Positions 36,401-46,473 of a DNA stretch of 64,000 nucleotides are shown one piece after another. Within the stretch, counting starts at the first letter, position 1; every line of letters starts with the position of its first letter. The stretch lies in contig OU696573.1 in NCBI GenBank assembly GCA_916048095.2, positions 4,467,535 to 4,531,534 of the forward strand, written 5' to 3'. A program made the position numbers and the translations under genes. The DNA comes from Sacculina carcini. Taxonomy: Eukaryota > Arthropoda > Thecostraca > Sacculinidae. The notes under the pieces are model-generated. The model was given only the letters and a program-made list of their open reading frames with translations, was not told the DNA's origin and did not search any database.

Positions 36401-38510
36401 GCGCCGGCTCGTCTGTGAAGAGGGACGGAAAGTTGGCCAGATCATGTTCGCTCTTGACGCGTGGCTTGTACGGCGGCTTCAATTGCTTCCGCACCAAAAG
36501 CTGCCAGTCAACACTGTTGAAGAACTCATGCCCAACGATGTCTTGGAAGCCGGTGTTCGGATGACAGCCCAGTCGCTCTACCGGGTTCTTTCTTAGAAGA
36601 CCTCTCAGGATTTTGCGCGCATTCGCCGACAAAGAGGGCGGAATGCGGATGTTCTTCTCGAGAATTATCCGATACAGATGGTTCTTGGTTTTCTCATTGG
36701 GTGCTTTAGAATGATGGCCAATTTCGAACGGAATTCGATCAGTCAGCATCTCGAACATAAGCACGCCCAGCGACCACCAATCAACACTGAAGTTATATTT
36801 CTTGCCAAGCAATATCTCCGGCGCGATGTAGTGGGGTGTGCCGCAGAAGGTGGACGTTGTTTTGCCTGGTCGCATTCCTTCCTTGCAAAGACCGTAGTCG
36901 ATAAGCTTAATATGTCCCTCGTGGTCGATCAGCACATTTTCCAGCTTCAGATCACGATGGATAATGCCGTTATCATGCAGAAAATTAAGCGCCAGGCACA
37001 GCTCCGCCGAGTAGAACTTGACGTGCTCTTCCGGTAGTTTGCCGTGACGCTCCATATGATTCATAAGGTCGCCGCCGCGCACAAACTGAATCACGAAGAA
37101 CAGCCGACTGGGACTTTGGAAGCACGAGTGCAGTCCCACCAGGAACGGGTGGTTGAACGCCATCTTGAACACGTGTGTCTCGGTCTGCACGCAGCCGATA
37201 TCCTTGGCATTCTTGATCAGCTTCTTCTTGATCGCCTTCATGGCGTAGAGGCGCCGAGTGCGTCGTAACTCCACCATCATCACTTTGCCGAATCCTCCGC
37301 GTCCAATCACGCGGATCAGATCAAAATCGGCCAGCGAATACTGATTTGGGAGAATGGCCGCGGCCCCAGCAGGAACCAGGTCCACACTGGCCGTTTTAGT
37401 TATGGTAGGGACGACGACGAGAGCCGGCTCAACCGCGTCAACTCCAACTTTGGCCGGTATCTTCATCGACTTAGTGGTGGTGTTGGTGTGGAGTTTACCG
37501 TTGGCTGGGTCACATCGCAGATGCTTCTGCGCCACTGGCTTGCCAGTGTGCTTTCCCTTCAATAACTTGTTACGCGAAACAAGACTCAATGTAGGGTGAC
37601 GAGGAAATGGCGACGGTTGTAGCGGAGATGAGTGTCGTGATGGTGATGATAATGGAGATGGGAGTCGTGCAGATGATGGGGATGATGGCGGTGATAGCGA
37701 TATTAGCAACGGGTTGACATAATCAAAACCGTCAAATTGGCTCTGGTCGATTTTTCCAATGGTGCTTGTGTTGTCGGGTGTTAGCCGCGCCGGCTTGTCT
37801 GTGAAGAGGGACGTAAAGTTGGCCAGATCACGTGTGGCCGCGTCTTTCGCCTCGGTCGCGGTCCCAACAGGAACCAGGTCCACACTGACCGTCCCTTTGC
37901 TGGTGGGGGCGACCACAAGAGCCGGCTCCACTGCGTCAACACCAACATTGCCCGACTTAGTGGTGGTGTCGGTGTGGGGTTTACCGTTGGTTGAGTCAGA
38001 GCGCAGATGCATCTGTGCGGCTAGCTTTCCGCTAGCTGTGCCGCTATTCCGCTTTCTCTTCAATAACTTCTTAGGCGTACCGTGACGAAGAAATCGCCAC
38101 GGCTTAAGTAGCGGAGATGATGGCGATGATGATACTGGTGATGATGGTGGCGATAGTGTGACCGCTTCCATCGACTCGGTCGCTGTCCCAGCAGGAACCA
38201 GGTCCACACTGACCGTCCCATTGCTGGTGGGGAAGACCACGAGAACCGGCTCCACCGCGTCAACACCAACATTGCTTGACATCTTCATCGACTTAGTGTT
38301 GGTGTCTTTGTGAAGTTCACCATTGGTTGAGTCAGAGCTCAGATGTGTCTGCGCCACTATCTTGCCTGTGCGTTTTCTCTTCAATAACTTATTATGCGAA
38401 ACAAGACTAAACGTAGCGTGACGAATATATCGCGTCGGTGGAAGTAGCGGAGATGATGGTGGTGATGTTGACGATTGTGGTGATAATGGTGATGATGATG
38501 ATTGTTGTGG

Positions 38511-38542
<32 letters not shown>

Positions 38543-40277
38543 GTCGTGATAATGGTGATGATGATGATTGTGCTGGTGATGATGATGATGATGATGATGA
38601 TTGTGGTAATAATGGTGATGATACTGATTGTGGTGATGATAATGATGATGATGGTGATTGTGGTGACGATGGTGATGATAGTCGTGGTAATTGTTGTGGA
38701 GATGGTGACGGTAGGGTCCGAACGTCCTCGGTTTGCACGCGGTTGGACTGCAGCATACCTAGAGAGACTCTGCTCAAATCATGTAAATCTCTCCCGCATC
38801 CAAAATCTGGAGGCCCTGCATCATTTTTTGTGTCGGTCGACCTGCGCGTGCCGGAGCGTGACCGGTGAACTTCATCTGCCTCGCCGGTGACGTTGAGGAG
38901 AATCCGGGACCCTCGACATGTCAGATATGTAGTGGAACAGTACCGCATCTGTTCCGATGTCCAAACATGCCCACGGTTCTTCAGCTGGAGGACCTGTGGC
39001 GATGCCCGGTCGAGATGACCGGTCCGCTGGTCGCCTGGGAGCATCGGCTTGGCTGGTCCGAGGTAGGGCTGCGGGTCTCCTCGGTACACAACAGCTGATG
39101 GGAGGGTCGACGACGATGGTGATGATGGTGGTAGTGGTGAAGGTGATGGTAGTGGTTGTGGTTGTGGTAGTAATGATAGTGATTGTGATGATGGCGGTGG
39201 TATTATCAAATCACTGGACATTGACAGTGAGACGTCACTTTTTACACAAACCACTTTATCGGCTGCATTTCTGCTCTTTCTACCGATATCGTTGTTCGTA
39301 GATTTCCTAACGTCTTCGTTGGCTTGATGTTTGTTCATTACACTGTCTTGACATATGATTTCTATCAGATCTGCCTTTAACATTTCACTGGAGATCATTA
39401 CTGTTCTGCTTATTGGCTGTATGTCACACTGACGGCTAGATATTCCGATATCCTCACAAACATTCCAGTTGAGTATCCGAGGAATATCAGAATAATCGAT
39501 GTATGGTGATCGAGGTCCAGGCTCATGGAAATTCGTGACTAGTTTGCTTAACTGACCAATCTCACGCGTGCTGATATCCATGTAGCGAACTTCTTGAATT
39601 GCTGCGCTGACATACGGGTTGATTTTGGCCAGCTTTTTCAAAATGCCCATAATGGTCGTTGCAGTGGCCTCTTGCTGGATAAAGTCCACGCAACGGACCA
39701 GTACCAGGGTATTATCCCGATCCAGCACAATTTTGCTGAGTGTTTGCCTCTCGCTGACTATTGCTTTGAGGCAGAGTACACATTCGTTTAACACCTGTTG
39801 TGCATTGGCCATCCGAGTGGTCTTTTTGGTGTTTGATGTTTTGAAGATCTGCATAAAGCAGTTTTGAACGGCTGTTTTCTCTTTTTGGTCAACTCGTTCT
39901 TTGGCCGACACTACAATATTCATGTAGTCGAGCAGAACAATGACCCCTTGTTGCTGCTGTACAAACTCTAATTGCCACCATCTGGTGTACATACGTAGCG
40001 AAATCTCCAAATCTTTAAGCAGAGTGGTGTGCTTGCCACACATGTCGAGAACTTTGCTGGGCTTCTGGGTGATCATTTTCGCCGAGTAGATCTTGATATA
40101 GCGCACATAGTACGCGGGACACTGGCGGATGGTCTTCCTCCAGTTGGAAAGCATGCTCCACTTTGAAGAGATGTTGTAGTGGACACATAGCTTTGCTGCC
40201 TCTTCGGTAACACCGATCCAGGCTAGGTGTTTGATGAATGCTTCATCAATATCGCTTTTGCTGTGCATTGCTTGCAT
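33429..40277 (-). CDS. Chimeric formin-like N-terminus with three aPKC-like kinase domains
   Basis: 2,282 residues in one uninterrupted frame from ATG at 40275-40277. Residues about 10-250 resemble the GTPase-binding/FH3 armadillo region of FMNL formins ([57 protein letters not shown]). Residues about 395-510 are antisense to a LINE fragment. Ser/Pro-rich stretches and linker modules with basic LLKRKR motifs follow. A kinase-less C-tail is at about 816-857. Kinase domains start near residues 984, 1446 and 1908, each ending in its tail within 340 residues. Each has GRGGFGKV, the lysine of YAMKAIKKK, alpha-C Glu in [17 protein letters not shown], aPKC-style [17 protein letters not shown], turn motif LTPDN and hydrophobic motif [12 protein letters not shown] with an acidic phosphosite substitute, all diagnostic of aPKC. 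PB1, pseudosubstrate, C1, FH1 and FH2 are absent. The last 16 residues are out of frame. Whether it is expressed is unknown. Confidence 0.75.
33545..37336 (-). repeat. Three tandem 1,386-bp kinase modules
   Basis: Corresponding positions are 1,386 bp apart (462 codons): kinase starts at about 37328, 35942 and 34556; kinase-tail blocks at 36317-37328, 34931-35942 and 33545-34556. Each module is linker, kinase domain and AGC tail. Modules differ by only a handful of residues: TDRIPFE in the first and TNRIPFE in the others, [18 protein letters not shown] and [16 protein letters not shown] and RKQVKPP. This means recent amplification or ongoing homogenisation. Confidence 0.95.
38440..39215. repeat. 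GAT-type trinucleotide runs encoding Ser-rich segments
   Basis: Imperfect GATGATGGT-type repeats (about 38440-38710 and 39100-39200) on either side of the LINE fragment. On the coding minus strand they give long Ser and Pro runs. Similar shorter runs mark every linker and the terminal junction near 33480. Confidence 0.85.
38745..39100 (+). mobile_element. LINE 5' fragment encoding a 2A peptide, antisense within the kinase gene
   Basis: On the plus strand 38865-38912 encodes [15 protein letters not shown], an exact match to the 2A ribosome-skipping consensus D-V/I-E-x-N-P-G-P, followed by [11 protein letters not shown] and further Cys residues. 2A peptides followed by a Cys-rich domain are known at the start of ORFs in some CR1/L2-type LINEs, for example in sea urchin. 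A stop lies directly upstream in frame (38859-38861), and the surrounding plus-strand sequence is short, so it is only a fragment. The minus strand of the same bases is read through as residues about 395-510 of the kinase gene. Confidence 0.75.
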
Positions 40278-41366
40278 GGTGTCTTCAGGTATTCACCTTC
40301 GACGCTAGATCAAAATTGACAGTGTGTGAAAACGATGATTCACTACCGCAATTCAGTTCGGGAATGACTGCGTCAACCACAACCACTATACTCTTAATCT
40401 CGTAAATATTATTCCCGATGAAAACTCGTGGAAAACAGGTATTGGGCACTTGAGGTTAAAATAATTCGGTCAAATTAATGATATAAAAATGTTTGTTTCA
40501 CAGTTTTCAGGAGAACATATTACTCACAAAACCCAGATTTTGCTGTTTTTTAATTCATCCAAAAAACTATTTATTTCGTAAAAATATTCCCAATGAAAAC
40601 TCGTGAAAAATAACTAATGGACACTTGCGGTTAGAACAATTCGGGCAAAATTAATCATATACAGAAATGTTTGTTTCAAAGTTTTTGTTGAGTATATAAA
40701 TCTATATTTTACTCACAAAAACCAATTTTTGTATGTTTTATGTTAAAGACAATTTCTTTGCCATTCATAAAAAAATATATCGAAGATAAACGTCGAAATG
40801 GACTGAACTGCTTCATATTGTGATAGCCGTAATACTTTATGATCATCTCATCGATTGAAATATCCCTGGTAAAACCCCCAATGCCAGCCTCAACCTAGAA
40901 GAATGTGAACCGTAACCTCATTGACAGCGAGGTCAAGGCCGTCCAGGAAGGACACAGCCTCGTGCATAGTTAGATCACATTGTGCAGACATCATATTGAA
41001 TAATAAGACATTTGAAATACATCCACTATACACGGTGTACCCTACGGCGCTCTCAGGCAGTGATCTATTTTTAGATCACCATGAATATCCTAGAAAATAA
41101 CAGTAAATTTTTTATTCCAATTTCATCATGTATAATGGACTTTTATTTACGAACATGATCTAATTTCAATGAGTCAACTTCATTAATTTTATCGTGGCCG
41201 ATTAATGTGTTAAACTCAGCCATATGTTTATGACCTCTACGATAGTCTTGTGTAATTTGTCATCCAGGTTTCAAGGAAAAACCGTACTTTTTATATCTTT
41301 TGCTTCCTGATTTTATGAGCTTGTGACCTTACCACCTTCTTTTTTCTTGCCTTATCAATCCTGCAT

Positions 41367-41371
<5 letters not shown>
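40278..41371. other. Region upstream of the kinase gene
   Basis: AT-rich, without coding frames. It holds a diverged direct duplication: 40401-40560 resembles 40577-40735 (shared blocks ATTCCCxATGAAAACTCGTG, ATTCGG, ATGTTTGTTTCA, ACTCACAAAA), period about 177 bp. No promoter element can be named with confidence. Confidence 0.55.

Positions 41372-41420
<49 letters not shown>
41372..41420. repeat. TG microsatellite, about 49 bp
   Basis: About 24 TG units just before the inverted-orientation minisatellite. Confidence 0.95.
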
Positions 41421-41421
<1 letters not shown>

Positions 41422-41496
41422 TAGGTGTACGTCTCTCCCTCTCTCTCTGAAAATTTTCTTGTCTACACTTTAAACTAAATTTTAAATTTTAAAAAT

Positions 41497-42560
41497 TAAC
41501 ATTGTCCATCAGTTCAATCATGATACTGTAGACACTTTTTAACATCATCCATCAGTTCAATCATGATACTGTAGACACATTTTAACATTGTCCATCAGTT
41601 CAATCATGATACTGTAGACACATTTTAACATTGTCCATCAGTTCAATCATGATACTGTAGACACATTTTAACATCGTCCATCAGTTCAATCATGATACTG
41701 TAGACACATTTTAACATCGCTCATCAGTTCAATCATGATACTGTAGACACATCTTAACATTGTCCATCAGTTCAATCATGATACTGTAGACACATTTTAA
41801 CATTGTCCATCAGTTCAATCATGATACTGTAGACACATTTTAACATTGTCCATCAGTTCAATCATGGTACTGTAGACACATTTTAACATTGTCCATCAGT
41901 TCAATCATGATACTGTAGACACATTTTAACATTGTCCATCAGTTCAATCATGATACTGTAGACACTTTTTAACATCATCCATCAGTTCAATCATGATACT
42001 GTAGACACATTTTAACATTGTCCATCAGTTCAATCATGATACTGTAGACACATTTTAACATCGTCCATCAGTTCAATCATGATACTGTAGACACATTTTA
42101 ACATTATCCATCAGTTCAATCACGATACTGTAGACACATTTTAACATCATTCATCAGTTCAATCATGGTACTGTAGACACATTTTAACATCGTCCATCAG
42201 TTCAATAATGATACTGTAGACACATTTTAACATCATCATCAGTTCAATCATGATACTGTAGACACATTTTAACATTGTCCATCAGTTCAATCATGATACT
42301 GTAGACACATTTTAACATTGTCCATCAGTTCAATCATGATACTGTAGACACATTTTAATATTGTCCATCAGTTCAATCATGATACTGTAGACACATTTTA
42401 ACATCATCCATCAGTTCAATCATGATACTGTAGACACATTTTAATATTGTCCATCAGTTGAATCCTGATACTGTAGACACATTTTAACATCATCCATCAG
42501 TTCAATCATGATACTGTAGACACATTTTAACATCGTCCATCAGTTCAATCATGATACTGT
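41497..42560 (-). repeat. 43-bp minisatellite, reverse orientation, about 25 units
   Basis: Unit CATGATACTGTAGACACATT plus TTAACATTGTCCATCAGTTCAAT, the reverse complement of the array at 18551-19497. It is interrupted at 42560 by a Mag-type element and resumes at 49914. Confidence 0.97.
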
Positions 42561-42737
42561 TGTGGCATGTGTATAAGTGCTGTACCGTATGTCGTCATGT
42601 CAGAGAGTGTAGAGTGTGACAGGCTTATTCACAGAACTCTGTTGCAACCCGATCCTGTGCACCTGCAGCCATGTATGTCAGTATTGTATGTATCAATAGC
42701 AGTCATGTGTGTGCAATAAACCAGACAACACGTTACA
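42561..42737 (+). repeat. 5' LTR of Mag-type element
   Basis: 177 bp, TGTGGCATG to CGTTACA, with AATAAA near its 3' end as a likely polyadenylation signal. Confidence 0.95.
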
Positions 42738-42755
42738 TGGTGTCAGAAGCTTCGG
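42738..42755 (+). promoter_or_regulatory. Primer-binding site of Mag-type element
   Basis: TGGTGTCAGAAGCTTCGG follows the LTR directly. The first 12 bases resemble the complement of tRNA-Leu 3' ends, as in several Gypsy elements; the match to a specific tRNA cannot be verified here. Confidence 0.6.
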
Positions 42756-42806
42756 ACCTGCGTCCCATTATTATCGTTATTGTGTTGGTGGTATCGTGGA
42801 GTAACT

Positions 42807-43715
42807 ATGTCGTGCAGACAGCCGGATGAGCTAGATCTCAGCTCTCCAACGTTGGCGAATACGTGGCGCACCTGGAAAAGAGATTGGACGTATTATGCGT
42901 CCGCTAGGGAGTTATCCAGCAAGCCAATGGCGATGCAAATTGGCACTTTTTTTAATTGTGCCGGGAAAGCTGCACAAGAAGTGGCTTCTCATTTTTTGTG
43001 GTCGGAGGAGGGCGGCACTCTCGACGAATTGATTGCCGAGTTCGAGAATTACTGTGCGCCACACAAGAACGTGATTATGGAGAGGTTCAAATTCTACAAC
43101 CGTGCTCAACAGCCAGGGGAAAGCGTCACGGCGTTCGTCGCTGCGTTGCGAAATCTCAGTGCTAGCTGTGAGTTCACTAACACTGATGAAATGATTCGCG
43201 ACAGAATATGCATCGGTGTATACGACAAATCAGCGCAACAAACGCTGTTGAAAATCTCGTCCCTGACGTTGGCCTCAGCTATTTCAACGGCGCTGACGGA
43301 GGAGGCGTCGCGTCAAGATCAACTGCTCATGACCAACGTGCATTCTCCAGTTTCAGGCGTGTGTGCTGCTGCTTCATCATCAACATCATCATCTGCAGCC
43401 GGTGGTCGTCCAACTGGTGGAAGTGAGTGCCGTTTTTGTATGCGCAGGCACGAAATGAGACGGTCCGAGTGTCCTGCGTGGAACCGCCTCTGCCGAGTCT
43501 GCGGACGCCGTCACCATTTTGCAGGCAGTATCGAGTGTCGCGCTGCACGTGCTGGCGAGAGCGGTGAGCGTCGCAGTGCACCCACCAGGGAAAGAGCGGT
43601 CGCTCAGAGCGATAGCCCTGCAGCACGAGACAGTCGAGCGATGAGTCATAGACGTGACGTGCAGACACTGCAGGACAATGAGCTGCAAGATTCGCTGTCA
43701 GTGGGTATGGAGTAG
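42807..43715 (+). CDS. Mag-type gag, cut off from pol by a hAT insertion
   Basis: 302 residues from the first Met after the primer site. The capsid region has WRTWKRDWTYY, FNCAGKAAQEV, FKFYNRAQQPGESVTAF and ALRNLSASCEF. A Cys-rich segment follows (CRFCMRRHEM, CRVCGRRHHFAGSIEC), as in Mag-family nucleocapsids. The stop TAG is supplied by the first bases of the hAT terminal repeat at 43713-43715. In the uninterrupted element gag and pol share one frame, because hAT plus its duplicated target measures 2,769 bp, a multiple of three. Confidence 0.85.
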   Translation: MSCRQPDELDLSSPTLANTWRTWKRDWTYYASARELSSKPMAMQIGTFFNCAGKAAQEVASHFLWSEEGGTLDELIAEFENYCAPHKNVIMERFKFYNRAQQPGESVTAFVAALRNLSASCEFTNTDEMIRDRICIGVYDKSAQQTLLKISSLTLASAISTALTEEASRQDQLLMTNVHSPVSGVCAAASSSTSSSAAGGRPTGGSECRFCMRRHEMRRSECPAWNRLCRVCGRRHHFAGSIECRAARAGESGERRSAPTRERAVAQSDSPAARDSRAMSHRRDVQTLQDNELQDSLSVGME

Positions 43716-46473
43716 GGCTGGGCAGGAACCGGTTCCGGAACCGGTTCTGACGGTTCTGCTACGTGGGTATTGGAACCGGGTCCGAGACTCGGAACCGGTT
43801 CTGGAACCGGGTCCACACGGATCCGATTCTCGGATCCGAGTCCACACGGATCCGAGTCCACACGGTTCCGATTCTTGGACCCGGGTCCACACGGATCCGA
43901 GTCCACACGGTTCCGATTCTCGGACCCGGGTCCACACGAATCCGAGTCCACACGGTTCCGATTCTCGGACCCGGGTCCACACGGATACGAGTCCACACGG
44001 TTCCGATTCTTGGACCCGGGTCCACACGGATCCGAGTCCACACGGTTCCGATTCTTGGACTCGGGTCCACACGGATCCGAGTCCACACGGTTCCGATTCT
44101 CGGACCCGGGTCCACACGGATCTTAGTATCAGGACTGACAGGAAAATGTATGCGCCTTGCGCACACACTACATGAACACTACGGTGCGTTTTAGAATTAA
44201 CGCTAATATGAAATTGCGGTGAATGCAGTTTTTCACGTGTATTTAAAAAATGCGTATTATATTGTCTTCTTTTTTCTTAAATACATGTACATTATTTGCA
44301 AGTAAGTCTGTGCGCGCAGTCATATTACACGAGGTATAATACTAAATTTAATACATATTATTTATTACGCTTATTTTATTAAATATATTATTAATATATT
44401 ATTTTTGGCGTATGATTACCGGAATTTGATTAAATAACCTCATTTTCAGCTAATTTGAGCGAAAAAGTATCGCATGAATGTTGATACAACATTTTTATAA
44501 ATCTGCGTGAAAACTGCATCCTTTCCATGGTGACTTCAATTACAATTCCACAATCAAACAAACAAACAAACAACAATAATTTTAAAATCAAAGGCAGCCA
44601 ATTAAACGCTACACGATCGCAATTTCACGATGAAACGGATGTTTCAACTTGACTTCCGGAAAAGGTTTTCTCATTGAATCCAATGAAATATACATTTTCG
44701 GAATCAGCATGAAAAAATGTATCTACCGCAACTTGGTACTAGTTAAACTTTTGGAAAAGTAAAGAATCCACACATTCTAATACACACAAGCATACATGAC
44801 CAAAGCTGTGATCACGGCACATCGATCACATTTGACGTGTCGCCCACAAAGAATGTGAAAACCCATACAGGTGTGAACCAGGCGAGAAAGATGCCTGCTA
44901 AGTTTGTTTGTATCGAACGAAATGTGCGTGAAAATCCTGGATGGAAGTCAGATTGTGTGGACATTGATGAATCCTGTCATATTTGTGTGGAAACCGTGTT
45001 TTCACTCAGAATCTGTTATGACTGAAATCAGCAGGCTGCCTTGGTTGTATGCGGCTAAGGACAAATATTTTGTCAGTCAAACTGCCAGCGCCAACATCTC
45101 AACTAGTGTTTGAGCTGTTTAGTTGAATCTAGTGAGGTCCACCGTGTACACTTGAGTGGTGAGTAAAATTTGATTTTGCTTTATTTCTATACATTATCAT
45201 GCATAAATGTTTAATATTAGAAATTGTTTCTACTTATTAAAATGACATTTTTATCAATTTCCCTCTTATTTTTTAGTTTCAATTTATTCTTGTAGTGCTC
45301 CAACATTAGTAGCGTAGCAGAGGGCCTTAGAAACCTTGCGATTATTACGAAAATGTTGACAATATTCATAACTGAATCTAATAATTATCACTCAATGAGG
45401 TCGTTAAGGGGAAAATCACTCTTTTATTGAACTCGGCGTATACTTTATCATTTAATCATTTAGTCATACTAATAACTAACATACTTCTTCCCAAATGTAA
45501 CTTTTTTACCCGAGAACGCCCATTATATCGCTAATATGGAATTATTGTGAAATTGCCAATATGCCTCGATATATAACTATTCAAATTCATATTTTTCATA
45601 TTTTCGATTTCACGTCTCCCGAGAAGTGAATCCATTATCATGGTGGAGGGACCGAGCGTTGTTACTGCCTCGACTACATGAAGTGGGACAAAATATTTGT
45701 GCACACCGGCATCTTCCGTTCCATCTGAACGTTTATTTTCAAAAGCCGGTGAATGGATATCACACAGACGGAACAGTCTCAAAAAAGAAAACATAAATAT
45801 GATTCTCTTTTTAAATAAAAATGTGTAATATATACGCGTTTTGTGTATGTGTGTGTGAACGTGTGCGTTACGGAATAAGCGAACGTTTTCGGGCAATAGC
45901 CGAAATCAAATTATTGTTTGTTTGAGATATTATGTAACAGGTGATACGCAAACATTGTTTATATTGGAAAGTACATTGACTAATTAGCACATTTTTGCAG
46001 CATTAGCCACATTATTGTGTCAGCATTGTATGCATTTTTCTGTTGTTAAATATAGAGATGTTAATGCCTTGTACATGTCTTCATTGAATATTAAAGCTTT
46101 TCTTCAAATTACAGGGCCGTAGTCAAGAGTTATATGTCACCCAAAAAAACAAAAGGAGGATCCCCCACAAAAATGAAATTTATGAAATGTTGAATTAAAT
46201 TTTGTGAGAATACCCACTATAATGAAACTGATAGAACTTTGACTTTGAATATAATTTTGAATTTATATAAACATTTGTTATTTTCCCAGTCACACGTTCA
46301 TATATGCCAACTCTCTTTTGTGTCTTTTCCCTTTGGGTGATCTCTAAACATGCCCACAGAAAACATATTTTTTCATCCAAGCGGAACCGGTTCCGGAACC
46401 GGTTCCAGCGGTTCTTCTGCCCTACGGATCCGGAACCGTGAGTATCAATTTTCACGGTTCCTGCCCAGCCCTA
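43713..46473. mobile_element. Non-autonomous hAT-type DNA transposon, 2.76 kb
   Basis: The ends are inverted (TAGGGCTGGGCAGGAACC left; GGTTCCTGCCCAGCCCTA right) and flanked by an exact 8-bp duplication GTATGGAG (43705-43712 and 46474-46481), which is diagnostic of hAT. Near both ends lies the palindrome AACCGGTTCCGGAACCGGTT. No transposase-like frame was seen. The middle is AT-rich with only short frames, for example 121 residues at 45531-45896 on the minus strand, which matched nothing I recognise. Confidence 0.9.
43840..44126. repeat. 45-bp tandem repeat inside the hAT element, about 6 units
   Basis: GGTTCCGATTCT recurs at 43864, 43909, 43954, 43999, 44044 and 44089, exactly 45 bp apart, with GTCCACACGGATCCGAGTCC between. 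Because 45 is a multiple of three, all six frames give 15-residue repeat peptides that are not genes. Confidence 0.95.

Noticed and set aside
33601-38085. Plus-strand frames of 74-150 residues repeated every 1,386 bp
   Set aside because: Shadows of the minus-strand kinase modules; they repeat because the modules do.
43646-44194. Overlapping 110-170 residue frames with 15-residue repeats on both strands
   Set aside because: They arise from a 45-bp tandem repeat inside a hAT element; the period is a multiple of three, so every frame stays open.
44885-44950. A second 2A-like motif (NVRENPGW) with a following CxxC
   Set aside because: The final Pro is Trp, and the Asp and Glu are replaced; without NPGP there is no 2A activity, and it lies in non-coding hAT sequence. 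At most a decayed relic.
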